Source: an uncultured Alphaproteobacteria bacterium (lineage in GTDB: Bacteria; Pseudomonadota; Alphaproteobacteria; HIMB59). Taken from it: a stretch of 64,000 nucleotides of DNA. The DNA lies in assembly GCA_902610175.1 (NCBI GenBank), contig CACLUR010000001.1, positions 1-64,000 of the forward strand. The letters are read 5' to 3'. Positions 23,919-34,736 of the stretch are shown one piece after another (the first letter of the stretch is position 1; the number at the start of each line of letters is the position of its first letter). The position numbers and the translations under genes were made by a program. The notes below the pieces were generated by a model. It saw only the letters and a list, made by a program, of their open reading frames with translations. It did no database searches and was not told where the DNA came from.

Positions 23919-25670
23919 CTAAATACTTTTTTCAAACTCATCTATCAGACCTGAAATCATTGAGAGGCCTTTTTCCCAACTATTTTTTTGTTTGAGATCT
24001 ACATTAAATGGTTTTAAAACTTCACTATAATGTTTAGAGCCACCGCTTTTTAAAAGATTGATGTAACTTTCCTTAAAGTTTGGTAGGTCCTCATCATAAA
24101 GTTGAATCAAAATATTTACTAAACAATCTCCAAAAGCATATGCATATACATAAAAAGGGGTATGAATAAAATGAGGTATGTATGTCCAAAAATATCTATA
24201 TCCATCTGTTAATTCAATATTAGGCCCAAGACTTTCTGATTGTGTTTTCATCCAAAAATCACAAAGTTGATCAGATGATAATTCTCCTTTTTTTCTCTCA
24301 TTATGAACTAACTTTTCAAATTCAAAAAATGATATTTGCCTGATAACAGTGTTAATCATGTCTTCTATTTTTGATGCTAAAAGATATTTTCTGGCACTCT
24401 TATCACTATCTTCAAGTAATGTTCGAAAAGTCATCATCTCTCCGAAAACACTTGCTGTCTCTGCCAGAGTAAGTGGGGTGCTGGATAACAACAAACCTTG
24501 TTTAGCAGACAAATATTGGTGACATCCATGTCCGAGTTCATGAGCTAATGTCATTACATCTCTGGTTTTACCATGGAAGTTTGTCAAAATATAAGGGTGA
24601 ATTGAAGGGATTGTAGAAGCTGCAAATGCTCCTGGAGATTTACCAGATTTCAACTCAGCATCAATCCAACTGTTATTAAAAAATAATAATACGATATCTT
24701 TAAAACTATCATCAAAGTTAGAATATGAGCGGATTACAATATCTTTTGCCTCAGACCAATTTATCTTTTTATTTGGTGAGTCAGGATAAGGCGCGTTTCT
24801 ATCCCAATAATTTAGTTTTTCTTGATTAAAAAGTTTGGCCTTAATTTTATAGTAACGATGTGAAATATTCTTGTAGTTTGAAGTAACACTCTCAGTTAGT
24901 GCGTCGACAACTTCATTTTCAACATTATTCGCTAAATTTCTTGAATCTGTTGGAGATTTGTATTTTCTCCACTTATCATTAGTAATTTTATCTTTTGCAA
25001 GAGTGTTTGTTATAAAAGAAAAAGTTTTTACATTCGATTTAAAAACATCTTCAATACTTTTTGCTGCTTTTTTTCTAGTAGTTGCTTTATGATCAGATAA
25101 TAAATTTAAAGCTTCTGAACTATTTAAATCTTTATCATCGATTTTAAATATTAAATCATTTATTTGTTCTTCAAAGAATCTCACCCATGAAGAGTTAGAG
25201 GTTAAATTCTTATCAAGGAAAATCATCTCACTTTTTTCATCAAGTTGATGTTGTTTATATCTACGAATGTTAATTAACCAATTTTTATATTTGCCAGCAT
25301 TTGATAAAAATTTTTCAAATTCTGGGTCATTTGTAGCATTTATTTCGTTTGTAAAAAAAATCAAGTTTGATGATATCTCTGTAAGTTTTTCATTTATACC
25401 TTGATAGAATTGAACCGTCTCTTGGTCGTTCATATTTGTTGCGTATATCAAAAAAGCGAAATTTCCAATCTTGTCACCAAGTTCATTACCGTCTTCATAC
25501 TCTTTTATAATGCTTTCGAGATTTTGAGCTTGATTAACTAATTGACCTTTATATTTTTTGTTGAAAGATTTAGAAAAATTTCTATATTTTTCGAGATCAA
25601 GATTAATTCCTTCGTCTTTTATGGAAGAGTAAAAATCTCCTAAATTCCAGTTCGGCAATTTCTCAGTCAT
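23919..25670 (-). CDS. pepF: oligoendopeptidase F (M3B metallopeptidase)
   Basis: The 583-residue enzyme has the zinc motif HELGHGCHQYLS at about residue 378, with the distal Glu in LAETASVFGEMM about 25 residues later. The C-terminal GYRYFWTYIPHFIHTPFYVY is the M3 substrate-binding Tyr region. PepF cleaves short peptides of roughly 6-18 residues in the cytoplasm. The length matches the alphaproteobacterial M3B pepF group. Upstream by 5 bp is DUF1244, downstream by 6 bp is the ABC1-family gene; all three are probably one transcript. Confidence 0.93.
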   Translation of the reverse strand: MTEKLPNWNLGDFYSSIKDEGINLDLEKYRNFSKSFNKKYKGQLVNQAQNLESIIKEYEDGNELGDKIGNFAFLIYATNMNDQETVQFYQGINEKLTEISSNLIFFTNEINATNDPEFEKFLSNAGKYKNWLINIRRYKQHQLDEKSEMIFLDKNLTSNSSWVRFFEEQINDLIFKIDDKDLNSSEALNLLSDHKATTRKKAAKSIEDVFKSNVKTFSFITNTLAKDKITNDKWRKYKSPTDSRNLANNVENEVVDALTESVTSNYKNISHRYYKIKAKLFNQEKLNYWDRNAPYPDSPNKKINWSEAKDIVIRSYSNFDDSFKDIVLLFFNNSWIDAELKSGKSPGAFAASTIPSIHPYILTNFHGKTRDVMTLAHELGHGCHQYLSAKQGLLLSSTPLTLAETASVFGEMMTFRTLLEDSDKSARKYLLASKIEDMINTVIRQISFFEFEKLVHNERKKGELSSDQLCDFWMKTQSESLGPNIELTDGYRYFWTYIPHFIHTPFYVYAYAFGDCLVNILIQLYDEDLPNFKESYINLLKSGGSKHYSEVLKPFNVDLKQKNSWEKGLSMISGLIDEFEKSI

Positions 25671-25675
25671 CTAAA

Positions 25676-25969
25676 CTATTTTTTTTTAAATTGTTCTATT
25701 TGTTCTTTTGTTGCTTCTGATTGATATTTACTTTTCCATTCAGAGTAAGCCATTCCATAAATAATCTTTCTTGATTCCTCATAGTCTAGATCATAGTTTT
25801 CCTCTTTTGCGTATTTTACATACCATTTTGATAAACAATTTCTGCAAAATCCACTAAGATTCATCAAGTCAATATTTTGTACATCAGTCCTCTCTCTTAA
25901 ATGATTAATTAAATGATCAAGCACGTTAGCTTTAATTTTGTTCTCTTGTTCTTTTGATATTTTACTCAT
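25676..25969 (-). CDS. DUF1244 (SMc04008-like) protein
   Basis: A 97-residue helical protein with the DUF1244 core: HLRERTDVQNIDLMNLSGFC and RNCLSKWYVKYA (about residues 24-55). The pair Cys45/Cys48 in FCRNC is conserved in this family and could bind metal. The sequence continues with YGMAYSEWKSKYQ. Structure is known for a Sinorhizobium homologue but function is not. It is the first gene of the minus-strand run into pepF and diverges from pyk with 47 bp between the starts. Confidence 0.88.
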   Translation of the reverse strand: MSKISKEQENKIKANVLDHLINHLRERTDVQNIDLMNLSGFCRNCLSKWYVKYAKEENYDLDYEESRKIIYGMAYSEWKSKYQSEATKEQIEQFKKK

Positions 25970-26016
25970 GGTAATTTACTAATATCATGTTATTTATTAA
26001 TTTCTAAACAAATCAA

Positions 26017-27453
26017 ATGAAACTTAGAAACCGTAAAGCCAAAATTGTTGCAACATTAGGACCAGCCTGTGAGACTGAAAAAGCTATCGAGAAATTATTT
26101 TTATCTGGTGCTGACGTATTTCGTCTTAATTTTAGTCATGGTGACCATGAGGATCACAAAAAAAAAGTTAAAATTATTCGAAATTTGGAAAAAAAACATG
26201 ATCATTATATTTGTATTTTAGGTGACTTGCAGGGTCCCAAATTTAGAGTTGGCAGATTTCTAAATGTCAAAGAACAACTAAAAAAAAACCAAATATTTAC
26301 TTTTGATCAAAATAAAAAAGACGGTGACAGTTCTCGAGTCTACTTGCCTCACAAAGAAATTTTCAAATCTATAGCAATCGGACAAAGGCTGTTAGTGAAT
26401 GATGGTAAGGTAAGGTTAAAAGTAAAATCAAAATCTGCTTCTGCAATTAAATGTGTTGTTACAGACGGTGGAGAAATTTCTAATAATAAAGGATTGAATA
26501 TTCCAGATACAAAACTTGATTTAAAAATAATTACTCCAAAAGATAAAAAAGATTTAGAGCTAGCTATTAAACTTGATGTTGATTGGATAGCTCTTTCATT
26601 TATTCAAACTACAAAAGATTTATTAACAGCAAAAAAACTTATTCCTGCAAAATTTAAAGTAATGGTTAAAGTAGAAAAACCCTCTGCTATGAAAGAAATT
26701 GAGTCGATAACTGAAAATTCTGATGGAATAATGGTTGCTAGAGGAGATCTGGGTGTTGAAACCAACCCAGAAGATGTGCCAATTCATCAAAGAACAATGG
26801 TCGCTGCTTGCAGGAAATATGGAAAGCCATGTATTGTTGCAACCCAAATGCTTGAGAGTATGATTGACTCACCAACTCCAACAAGGGCTGAGGCCTCTGA
26901 TGTCGCTACAGCAGTATTTCAAGGAGTAGACGCTGTAATGTTATCTGCAGAGTCAGCTGCTGGTAATTATCCCAAAGAGTCGGTAGAAATGATGAATAAA
27001 ATTATTAAACGCGTTGAAAGTGATCCTAAATATTTAGCTAATATACAAAATTATAATTTGAATATGGTAAAGACATCAACAGAGGCTATAGCTACTGCGG
27101 CACTTGAAGTAGCCACCATTGCTGAATGCAATTGTATTGCAACATTTTCTCAATCAGGAAGATCTGTATTAAGAGTCGCAAGGATGAGGCCAGATGTGAC
27201 CTTAATAGGATTAACAACTAATAAAAAAGTTGCTCGTCAAAATGCTTTAACTTGGGGTACTTTTATGGATGTTGTGGATGAAATTTCATCATCAACTGAG
27301 ATGGTTGAGCGTGCCTGTAAAATAGCAAAAGTAAGAAAAATTCTAAAACATGGTGAAAAAATAATAATCACAGCTGGAGTTCCTTTTGGAAAAGTTGGAA
27401 ATACAAATATTCTTAGAATAGCTAAAATTATTTCTAATAGTAAATTAACTTAA
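26017..27453 (+). CDS. pyk: pyruvate kinase
   Basis: A 478-residue type II pyruvate kinase. KIVATLGPACETEKAIEKLF is the N-terminal motif, FRLNFSHGDHEDH the substrate loop, VMVKVEKPSAMKEIESI the catalytic Lys region (about 213-229), MVARGDLGVE (about 239) binds Mg/ADP, and PTRAEASDVATAVFQGVDAV follows. It makes ATP and pyruvate from PEP, the last step of glycolysis. Its stop overlaps the convergent aspartate aminotransferase by 9 bp. Confidence 0.96.
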   Translation: MKLRNRKAKIVATLGPACETEKAIEKLFLSGADVFRLNFSHGDHEDHKKKVKIIRNLEKKHDHYICILGDLQGPKFRVGRFLNVKEQLKKNQIFTFDQNKKDGDSSRVYLPHKEIFKSIAIGQRLLVNDGKVRLKVKSKSASAIKCVVTDGGEISNNKGLNIPDTKLDLKIITPKDKKDLELAIKLDVDWIALSFIQTTKDLLTAKKLIPAKFKVMVKVEKPSAMKEIESITENSDGIMVARGDLGVETNPEDVPIHQRTMVAACRKYGKPCIVATQMLESMIDSPTPTRAEASDVATAVFQGVDAVMLSAESAAGNYPKESVEMMNKIIKRVESDPKYLANIQNYNLNMVKTSTEAIATAALEVATIAECNCIATFSQSGRSVLRVARMRPDVTLIGLTTNKKVARQNALTWGTFMDVVDEISSSTEMVERACKIAKVRKILKHGEKIIITAGVPFGKVGNTNILRIAKIISNSKLT

Positions 27454-28641
27454 TTTAGAACAAACAGTTTTAATTCTTTGGCAGGCATCCTCTAATATTG
27501 AGTCAGAGGTTGCATAAGATATTCTAAAGAAACCCTCTAGCCCAAATGCAGAACCTTGTACACCTGCAACACCCACCTCTTCAAGAAGATAATCCATAAA
27601 GTCACCATCAGTTAAGAGTTTTTTACCAGACTCCGTTGTCTTACCTAAAACTTCTTTACATGAGGCAAAAACATAAAATGCGCCCTCTGGAGTTCTACAA
27701 GACAAACCAGGTGTTTCATTTAAATGTTTTACAACTAAATTTCGTCTTCTAAGAAAAGATTTATTGTTTGACAAGATAAAACTTTGATCTCCATTTAATG
27801 CCTCAACAGAAGCCGCCATTGATATTGATGCTGTTGAAGATACGTTTTGTGATTGAACTTTGTTCATTGCATTGATGAGACTGACTGGACCTGCAGCGTA
27901 GCCTACTCTCCAGCCTGTCATACAATAAGACTTGGATAATCCATTCATCGTTAACGTTCTTTCTTTTAAAAATGGGCAAACTTCAGCTATTGTTTTGAAC
28001 TCATTGGTGTCGTAAACGATCTTTTCATAAATATCATCTGATAAAATATAAATATTTTCATAACTTTTAAGAACATCTCCTATAGCTACCAATTCCTCTT
28101 TGGTATACATAGATCCAGTCGGATTACTTGGGCTATTTAGCATCAGCCATTTTGTTTTTGAAGATATATTTTTCTCCAAATCCTCAGGTGTGATTTTAAA
28201 ACCATTTTGCTCACCACACTCAACTATGATAGGTTTTCCATCATTTAAAATTACAATATCGGGGTAACTCACCCAATATGGAGCAGGGATTATAACTTCA
28301 TCACCTGGATTAATAGTTGCTGAGAAAGCATTATAAATTATATGCTTTCCACCAACTCCAACTGTAATATTACCAAGTTCATAATCTAAGTTATTATCTC
28401 TGAGAAATTTTTTTTGAATTGCGACCTGCAAATCTGGTGTTCCTTTACCTGGTACATACTTAGTAAAACCCTTATTTATGGCCTCAATAGCTGCGCTTTT
28501 AATGTGATCAGGTGTATCAAAATCTGGTTCTCCAGCTGCTAAGACAATCACATCCTTACCAGCTCTTTTAAGTTCCTGGGCCTTCATATTGGTGGCTATT
28601 GTTAATGATGGTTTTATGTTATTTACTCTATTTGAAATCAT
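27445..28641 (-). CDS. aatA: aspartate aminotransferase, class I (alphaproteobacterial type)
   Basis: A 398-residue PLP enzyme. LAAGEPDFDTPDHIKSAAIE (about 35-54) is the N-terminal arm typical of subgroup I-gamma aspartate transaminases, NSPSNPTGSMY (about 166) is the PLP phosphate region, and the Schiff-base Lys is in MNGLSKSYCMTGWRVGYAAG (near 240). The Arg for the substrate carboxylate is in FFRISYATS near the end. It interconverts aspartate and oxaloacetate; some members also use prephenate. Divergent from uvrB. Confidence 0.94.
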   Translation of the reverse strand: MISNRVNNIKPSLTIATNMKAQELKRAGKDVIVLAAGEPDFDTPDHIKSAAIEAINKGFTKYVPGKGTPDLQVAIQKKFLRDNNLDYELGNITVGVGGKHIIYNAFSATINPGDEVIIPAPYWVSYPDIVILNDGKPIIVECGEQNGFKITPEDLEKNISSKTKWLMLNSPSNPTGSMYTKEELVAIGDVLKSYENIYILSDDIYEKIVYDTNEFKTIAEVCPFLKERTLTMNGLSKSYCMTGWRVGYAAGPVSLINAMNKVQSQNVSSTASISMAASVEALNGDQSFILSNNKSFLRRRNLVVKHLNETPGLSCRTPEGAFYVFASCKEVLGKTTESGKKLLTDGDFMDYLLEEVGVAGVQGSAFGLEGFFRISYATSDSILEDACQRIKTVCSKLS

Positions 28642-28688
28642 TTTTTTTATTTAGTTATCTATAAACTTATTTATAAATTTCTACAAGT

Positions 28689-30671
28689 ATGCCATTTAAA
28701 ATAGTAAGTGAAAATAAACCTAAAGGAGATCAGCCTCAAGCAATTAAAAAATTGATTGATGGTTTAGAAAAAAGGAAACAAAGCCAAGTGTTATTGGGTG
28801 TAACCGGCTCTGGAAAAACATTTACAATTGCAAATGTTATTGAAAAATATAACAAACCAACATTGATTATGGCTCCAAATAAGACCTTGGCTGCGCAATT
28901 ATATGAGGAGTTAAAAGTATTGTTTCCTAAAAATGCAGTTGAGTATTTTGTGAGTTATTATGATTATTATCAACCAGAAGCTTATGTACCTCGATCAGAT
29001 ACATTCATAGAAAAAGAGTCCTCTATAAATGAGCAAATAGATCGTTTTAGACACTCAGCAACTAGATCATTAGTAGAAAGAGAAGATGTTATTATTGTAG
29101 CAAGTGTTTCTTGTATATACGGCATCGGGTCCGTTGACTCTTACTCTAAAATGACTTTAGAAATAAAAAAAGGACAGAACATTAATTTAATGGAGTTCCT
29201 GAGAGAATTAGTAGAGTTACAGTATAAAAGAAATAATATTGATTTTAGAAGAGGTATGTTTCGAGTAACTGGAGATCGGGTTGATGTTTTTCCTGCACAT
29301 TTAGAGGATATAGCTTGGAGGATAAGTTTTTTTGGAGACGAGGTGGAGGATATTAAAGAGTTTGATCCTCTCACAGGTGAATTCATTCAAAGCTTTGAAG
29401 AAGTAAAAATCTTTGCAAATAGTCATTACATTACTCCAAAACCACGATTAGAGAACGCTATTAAAGAAATTAAGAAAGATTTAAAAATAAGACTAGAAGA
29501 GTTTGATAAGGAAAAAAAGTTGCTTGAATTTCAAAGATTAAAAGAGAGAACTAATTTTGATTTGGAAATGATACAGGCAACGGGAACATGTTCAGGAATT
29601 GAGAATTATTCGAGATATTTAAGTGGAAGACAACCTGGTGAAGCACCACCAACTCTATACGAGTTTATTCCAGAAAACTCGCTTCTCATAATTGATGAGT
29701 CTCATGTATCCGTGCCTCAAATAAATGGAATGTATAAAGGTGACCGATCTAGAAAAAAAACTTTATCAGATTATGGATTTAGACTTCCATCTGCATTGGA
29801 TAATCGACCTTTAACTTTTGAAGAATGGAATATGATGCGTCCCCCCACTATTTTTTTATCTGCAACTCCTGGCCCATGGGAATTGAATGAAGTCGAAAAT
29901 CAGTATGTTGAACAAATTATTCGACCCACAGGTCTAATTGATCCTGAATGTGTGATCAAAACAACTATCAATCAAGTCGAAGATTTGATGGGTGAAATTA
30001 AAATAACACTCAATAATAAAAATAGAGTGTTGATTACAACTCTTACAAAAAAAAATGCTGAGGACTTAACCAATTACTTAAAAGAACATAATTTAAAGGC
30101 TGAATATATGCATTCTGATGTTGAGACTATTGATAGAATTAAACTTATTCGCTCTTTAAGAATTGGGGAGATTGATATTTTAATTGGCATTAATTTACTC
30201 AGAGAGGGGCTTGATATTCCTGAGTGTGGTTTAGTAGCCATCCTTGACGCTGACAAAGAGGGTTATTTAAGGTCAAAAACTAGTTTGGTCCAAACTATAG
30301 GTCGTGCAGCCAGAAATATAGATGGAAAGGTGATTTTGTATGCAGATGTGATAACCAAAAGTATTAAAGCAGCTCTTGAGGAAACAAAATACAGAAAAAA
30401 TAAACAAATTGAATTTAACAAGAAAAATAATATTACCCCTCAATCAGTGAAGAGAAATATTGGTGAAATTATCGAGAGCATCTATGAAAAAGATAGCTAT
30501 ACTGTGGGTACATCTGAAATTGATAAATTGAGCCCTAATAAATTTGAAAAGCATGTTCAAAAATTAGAGAAAAAAATGTTATCTGCAGCTGAAAATTTAG
30601 ATTTTGAGAAAGCCGCAATGTTCAGAGATGAGATAAGGAAGCTTAAAAAAGATCAAATGGGTGTGAATTGA
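28689..30671 (+). CDS. uvrB: UvrABC system protein B
   Basis: The 660-residue protein contains all UvrB landmarks. Walker A is [10 protein letters not shown] at 37-46, followed by [20 protein letters not shown], which forms the beta-hairpin that clamps DNA. Helicase motifs include DESHVS and GRAARN. The C-terminal UVR motif ([20 protein letters not shown]) contacts UvrC. UvrB verifies damage and recruits UvrC in nucleotide excision repair; uvrC is also in this window at 41040. The CaCA antiporter starts inside its stop (TTGA). Confidence 0.97.
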   Translation: MPFKIVSENKPKGDQPQAIKKLIDGLEKRKQSQVLLGVTGSGKTFTIANVIEKYNKPTLIMAPNKTLAAQLYEELKVLFPKNAVEYFVSYYDYYQPEAYVPRSDTFIEKESSINEQIDRFRHSATRSLVEREDVIIVASVSCIYGIGSVDSYSKMTLEIKKGQNINLMEFLRELVELQYKRNNIDFRRGMFRVTGDRVDVFPAHLEDIAWRISFFGDEVEDIKEFDPLTGEFIQSFEEVKIFANSHYITPKPRLENAIKEIKKDLKIRLEEFDKEKKLLEFQRLKERTNFDLEMIQATGTCSGIENYSRYLSGRQPGEAPPTLYEFIPENSLLIIDESHVSVPQINGMYKGDRSRKKTLSDYGFRLPSALDNRPLTFEEWNMMRPPTIFLSATPGPWELNEVENQYVEQIIRPTGLIDPECVIKTTINQVEDLMGEIKITLNNKNRVLITTLTKKNAEDLTNYLKEHNLKAEYMHSDVETIDRIKLIRSLRIGEIDILIGINLLREGLDIPECGLVAILDADKEGYLRSKTSLVQTIGRAARNIDGKVILYADVITKSIKAALEETKYRKNKQIEFNKKNNITPQSVKRNIGEIIESIYEKDSYTVGTSEIDKLSPNKFEKHVQKLEKKMLSAAENLDFEKAAMFRDEIRKLKKDQMGVN

Positions 30672-31594
30672 TAGAGAATTTATTAGGAGTATTAATAAGT
30701 CTTGCTCTATTAATATGGTCATGTGATTTTGCAATTAAAAATTCAATATTAATTTCACAAGTTTATAAAATTAGGCCAATCCTTGTTGGAATATTTATTA
30801 TAGCAATTGGCACTTCCCTCCCTGAGTTTGCAGCAACATTTCAAGCATTAAAGTTAAATTCTCTTGGAATAGTAGCGGGTAATCTTGTTGGAAGTAATAT
30901 TGCAAATATTTTATTGGTTGGGGGTATCATGCTATATCCCATTACTAGGTTAGTCACTGATAAAAGGGATAAAAGTACTTATTTATTTTTTTTAATTTTT
31001 TCAATTGTTTTTTTTATTTTCATAATATTTAATTTTAATATTGGCTTCACTTACGGTGTTTTACTTTTTGGATTACTTTGTTTTTTTATTTATTTTGAAT
31101 TAAAAAAACCAACTGACGAAATTAACACAATATCTGAGATAATACACTCTTCATCTTTTTTTATTATTTTAAAAATAATTATAGCATTTATTGCATTATT
31201 TTTTAGCTCTAAGTATTTTATTGTTTATGCGAAAAATCTAACTAGCATATTTGGTGTTGCAGAGACTACGATTGGAATAACAATTGTTGCTTTTGGTACA
31301 TCTTTGCCTGAGGTAATTGCAACAATATTATCAATCGTAAAAAAACAAAATAATTTGGCAATTGGAAATATTCTCGGTTCAAATATAGCCAACATATTTG
31401 GAATAACGATTATTGCTGTACTTATAAATGGAAGTATAAATTTTTATGAATTACTTGGTCAAATTGATAAATGGCTATTTTTAGTGACATCTTTATTATT
31501 TTTTGTAATTATTTCTCTAAAAATAGCTGGAAAATTTATTTCTCTTGGCTTTATATTTGCCTATATGATCTATTTTGTGTTCTTGTATTTTTAG
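30668..31594 (+). CDS. Ca2+/cation antiporter (CaCA family, YrbG-like)
   Basis: A 308-residue membrane protein with the two CaCA alpha-repeats: [14 protein letters not shown] with [13 protein letters not shown], and [14 protein letters not shown] with [13 protein letters not shown]. The inverted halves each have about five helices. It exchanges calcium or another divalent ion for H+ or Na+ at the inner membrane. It uses a TTG start that overlaps the uvrB stop, so translation is probably coupled. The AsmA-like gene follows 9 bp later. Confidence 0.9.
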   Translation: MIENLLGVLISLALLIWSCDFAIKNSILISQVYKIRPILVGIFIIAIGTSLPEFAATFQALKLNSLGIVAGNLVGSNIANILLVGGIMLYPITRLVTDKRDKSTYLFFLIFSIVFFIFIIFNFNIGFTYGVLLFGLLCFFIYFELKKPTDEINTISEIIHSSSFFIILKIIIAFIALFFSSKYFIVYAKNLTSIFGVAETTIGITIVAFGTSLPEVIATILSIVKKQNNLAIGNILGSNIANIFGITIIAVLINGSINFYELLGQIDKWLFLVTSLLFFVIISLKIAGKFISLGFIFAYMIYFVFLYF

Positions 31595-31603
31595 AAAAAA
31601 TAA

Positions 31604-33796
31604 ATGAAAAAATTAAAAGTCCTTATACCCATAGCAATACTTTTAATTTTAGTGATTTTATTTGGATTAAGTTTTCTTAGATTGCCGATAAATATTTTAT
31701 CTAAAGAAATGGTCGAGAGAGAAACTAAAGGTTTAGTTACATTGAACAGCTTATCAAATCAAACTTTAAAAATTATGCCTAAACCAATTCTCTCAATAGA
31801 TAATTCAAATTTCGAAATTAATCATTATTTAATCCAAACTGATATTGCAGCTTCTGATATTGAAATTTCTAGATCTTTTTTTAACACAGATGATATTTCA
31901 ATTACACTTAACCAAGCAAGAGTAGAAAATATAAATTCAAATTTTATTAACAATGCTATTTTACTAGAGGGTTATATCGATAATTTAAAATTAAAAATCT
32001 CTAACGATGACAATTATACAAGAATAATATCTAATAAATTTAAATATAAAGGCTCTGATTTATATTTCGATATTTATACAACTGACTCAGACATAAATAA
32101 AATTGATTTTTCCATAGAAAATCTTGAAATAGATGAACTAGTATTACTTTTAGGGGGAAAATACCAGGAGGTTTTAAAAAAAATTAATTTTCAAAGTCTT
32201 GACATAAAAGGTGAATATTTAAAAGAAAATTTAAATATTGAAGACCTAGTTATTACTTTAGCTGACAAATCACAAATTAATATTGAAGGGAATATCAATT
32301 TAAGCAATTTCATTAGTTCTGATTTATCAATTAGAGGTCAAAATATCTCTTCAAGTAATTTATTTCAACTAATTCGTAATATAAATATTTTCAATGAAAT
32401 TATAGACATACCTCAAGGAATAATTGAAACTTTTGATTTAAACTACAATTCAAATAATTTAACCATAAATAAAATCTTGTATGTCTCTGATCAAGGAACA
32501 AACTTAGGTTTAAACGGAACTCTTGAAAATCTTGATTTTTATAATGCTAACTTTAATGCTAGTCTTAATTCTAGTTCCAAAGATGACTTATCAGTATTAT
32601 TAGAATTTTTACCTTATTCGGAATTAGTAAAGCAATTTGAATTTGATGAAATTAAATTATCCAGCAATTTCGCAAATAATATTTTTACAATTGATCAAAT
32701 AAATATAACTAATAAGGATGAAGATATTATTCAAATTAGAGGCTCTTATGGGCTTGATGATATCAATAGTCTACAATTAGATATTCAATTAAACCGGTTT
32801 AGACAATTTGAGTTAATTCCGTCTAACTCATTAATTAGATTATTAAAAACATTAAATACGGAACATATCAACGCGAGAGGCCTTATAAATGGCTCAAATT
32901 TAGCTATTGAAGATCTTCAATTTATTAATTTGGAAGGTTCGAATTTATTGATTGACGGTAATTTAGATCTTAATAACTTTAATAATGCCTCTTTGAATAT
33001 TGGAATTGAAAATTTAAATAAAACAGAACTATTAAATATTATCTCTGAATTAACTGAAGAAGATTTTACGAATATTATAGATCTTGTTGACTTTGATTAT
33101 TTAGAGTCAAACTTATACGCTGATCCAGTCAATGATCTATTTTTGATAGAAAATTTAGATCTAATAGATAAAGATAAAATTTCAAATATTTCTGGATCAA
33201 TTAAAAATCAGATGTTTACTGGTACAGTCAAATTAAATGATTTAAATTTATCTAATTTTGATCGTTTATTTTTAAATACATCTCGTATTAAAGGAAAAAT
33301 TAATCTGTCTTTAGATGTTTCTGAACCCGTTAATCTTAAAAATATTATAAATATATCTGGAAATATAGATGGTGATATTAATGTTAATATTACTGAAGAA
33401 GAATTTGCATTAGTTTTATTTATTCAATCTCTATCTCAAGACATTGAGGATTTTGAACAAATTAATGAATTATTAAACACATTAGCAAATTCTTTCATTA
33501 ATCAAAGTAGTTCTCTTTCTGGACAAATTTCAAATAATAATTTGAATGAATTGAAAATTAAAAACTTAATTTTAACGTCACCAGACGGTGAGACTTTAGA
33601 GGCGGAATTAGAATTAGCTTTGAATAATTTTAAAATTACAATTTTTGATATTATTGACAATGAGGATTTTGTTATAAAATATCAAAATGGAAATTATTCC
33701 TATGAAAGAGTCATACCTGATGGGACTGTAAAAAAACCTATAGAAGATTTAATTCAAAAAAATATAAATAAGCTTTTTGAAAATTTATTTCAGTGA
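31604..33796 (+). CDS. AsmA-family periplasmic/outer-membrane biogenesis protein
   Basis: A 730-residue protein with one N-terminal membrane anchor (about 7-27), then a long beta-rich periplasmic region full of repeating 'IxGxxxLxNFxxxxLxI' units, such as NIEGNINLSNFISSDLSI and IDGNLDLNNFNNASLNI. This matches AsmA/TamB-type bridges that move lipids between membranes or tune outer-membrane assembly. The start KSLRLPINILSKEMVERETK region follows AsmA's 'LP…' linker. No catalytic motif is expected. The last 12 bp overlap the convergent gshB. Confidence 0.75.
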   Translation: MKKLKVLIPIAILLILVILFGLSFLRLPINILSKEMVERETKGLVTLNSLSNQTLKIMPKPILSIDNSNFEINHYLIQTDIAASDIEISRSFFNTDDISITLNQARVENINSNFINNAILLEGYIDNLKLKISNDDNYTRIISNKFKYKGSDLYFDIYTTDSDINKIDFSIENLEIDELVLLLGGKYQEVLKKINFQSLDIKGEYLKENLNIEDLVITLADKSQINIEGNINLSNFISSDLSIRGQNISSSNLFQLIRNINIFNEIIDIPQGIIETFDLNYNSNNLTINKILYVSDQGTNLGLNGTLENLDFYNANFNASLNSSSKDDLSVLLEFLPYSELVKQFEFDEIKLSSNFANNIFTIDQINITNKDEDIIQIRGSYGLDDINSLQLDIQLNRFRQFELIPSNSLIRLLKTLNTEHINARGLINGSNLAIEDLQFINLEGSNLLIDGNLDLNNFNNASLNIGIENLNKTELLNIISELTEEDFTNIIDLVDFDYLESNLYADPVNDLFLIENLDLIDKDKISNISGSIKNQMFTGTVKLNDLNLSNFDRLFLNTSRIKGKINLSLDVSEPVNLKNIINISGNIDGDINVNITEEEFALVLFIQSLSQDIEDFEQINELLNTLANSFINQSSSLSGQISNNNLNELKIKNLILTSPDGETLEAELELALNNFKITIFDIIDNEDFVIKYQNGNYSYERVIPDGTVKKPIEDLIQKNINKLFENLFQ

Positions 33797-34729
33797 TCTT
33801 AAAACAAAATCAATAACATCTTTTTCAATCTTACTTTTATTTAATCTGTTGATTTCTTGAATTCCAGTAGGAGATGTAATATTTATTTCTGTTAAATAGC
33901 CATCTATAACATCAATACCAACAAAGAATAATTTTTTTTTCACCAAAAATGATTTTATTTTTTTACAAATGTACTTATCTTTGTCAGTGATATTGGTTTC
34001 TACTGCCCTTCCACCTGCATGAAAATTCGCTTTAATGCTATTAGCTCTAGGCACTCTTAATACAGCTCCAGCAATGTCCCCGTTTATGAGAATAATTCTT
34101 TTGTCTCCTTCTTTGAAATTTTTAAGGAATCTTTGAATAATTACTGGGCAATTCGAAAATTTTTTTATGTAATTTTTTAAGAACGTGCTGAGATTAGTCT
34201 TATTATGGCTAATTTTTTGAATTCCTAATCCTCCATTTCCATAAGCGGGTTTTATAATAACCTCTTTATTCTTCTTTATAAACTTTATGATGGCTTCTAT
34301 ATTTGATGATATTAGCGTCGGGGGAGTTAATTCTGGGAAATTCATCATAATATGTTTTTCTGGGAAGTTCCTAATCTCCTTTGAATTATTTAAAATTAAA
34401 GGTTTTTTTAATTGATCTAATAAATAGGTATTAGAAATGTAATTTAAATCGAATGGTGGATCTTGTCGAATAAAAATGGCATTCATATGTTCTAAATCAA
34501 TTTCTTTTAGGATCTTTCTTTGATACGAAAGTTGATTATTTTTTTTCAAACTTAATCTAGAAACGTGAGATTTAATTTTATTAACTTTATTAATCTCACT
34601 AAATACCCATCTTGGATCATTGTAATAACAATCTATACCTCTATTTAAAGACTCCTTGATTAACATATAAGTAGAGTCCTCGTTAATATTTATTTTTTTG
34701 GGATCATCCATTTGAAAAAGAAATTTCAT
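33785..34729 (-). CDS. gshB: glutathione synthetase
   Basis: A 314-residue prokaryotic-type glutathione synthetase. FLFQMDDPKKININEDSTYM is the N-terminal domain motif, IFIRQDPPFDLNYI is conserved, the ATP-grasp loop is IIKPAYGNGGLGI, and EINITSPTGIQEINRL is the C-terminal Mg site. It joins gamma-glutamylcysteine and glycine. gshA lies immediately upstream with 7 bp between them. Length equals E. coli GshB. Confidence 0.93.
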   Translation of the reverse strand: MKFLFQMDDPKKININEDSTYMLIKESLNRGIDCYYNDPRWVFSEINKVNKIKSHVSRLSLKKNNQLSYQRKILKEIDLEHMNAIFIRQDPPFDLNYISNTYLLDQLKKPLILNNSKEIRNFPEKHIMMNFPELTPPTLISSNIEAIIKFIKKNKEVIIKPAYGNGGLGIQKISHNKTNLSTFLKNYIKKFSNCPVIIQRFLKNFKEGDKRIILINGDIAGAVLRVPRANSIKANFHAGGRAVETNITDKDKYICKKIKSFLVKKKLFFVGIDVIDGYLTEINITSPTGIQEINRLNKSKIEKDVIDFVLRSLK

Positions 34730-34736
34730 AGCAAAT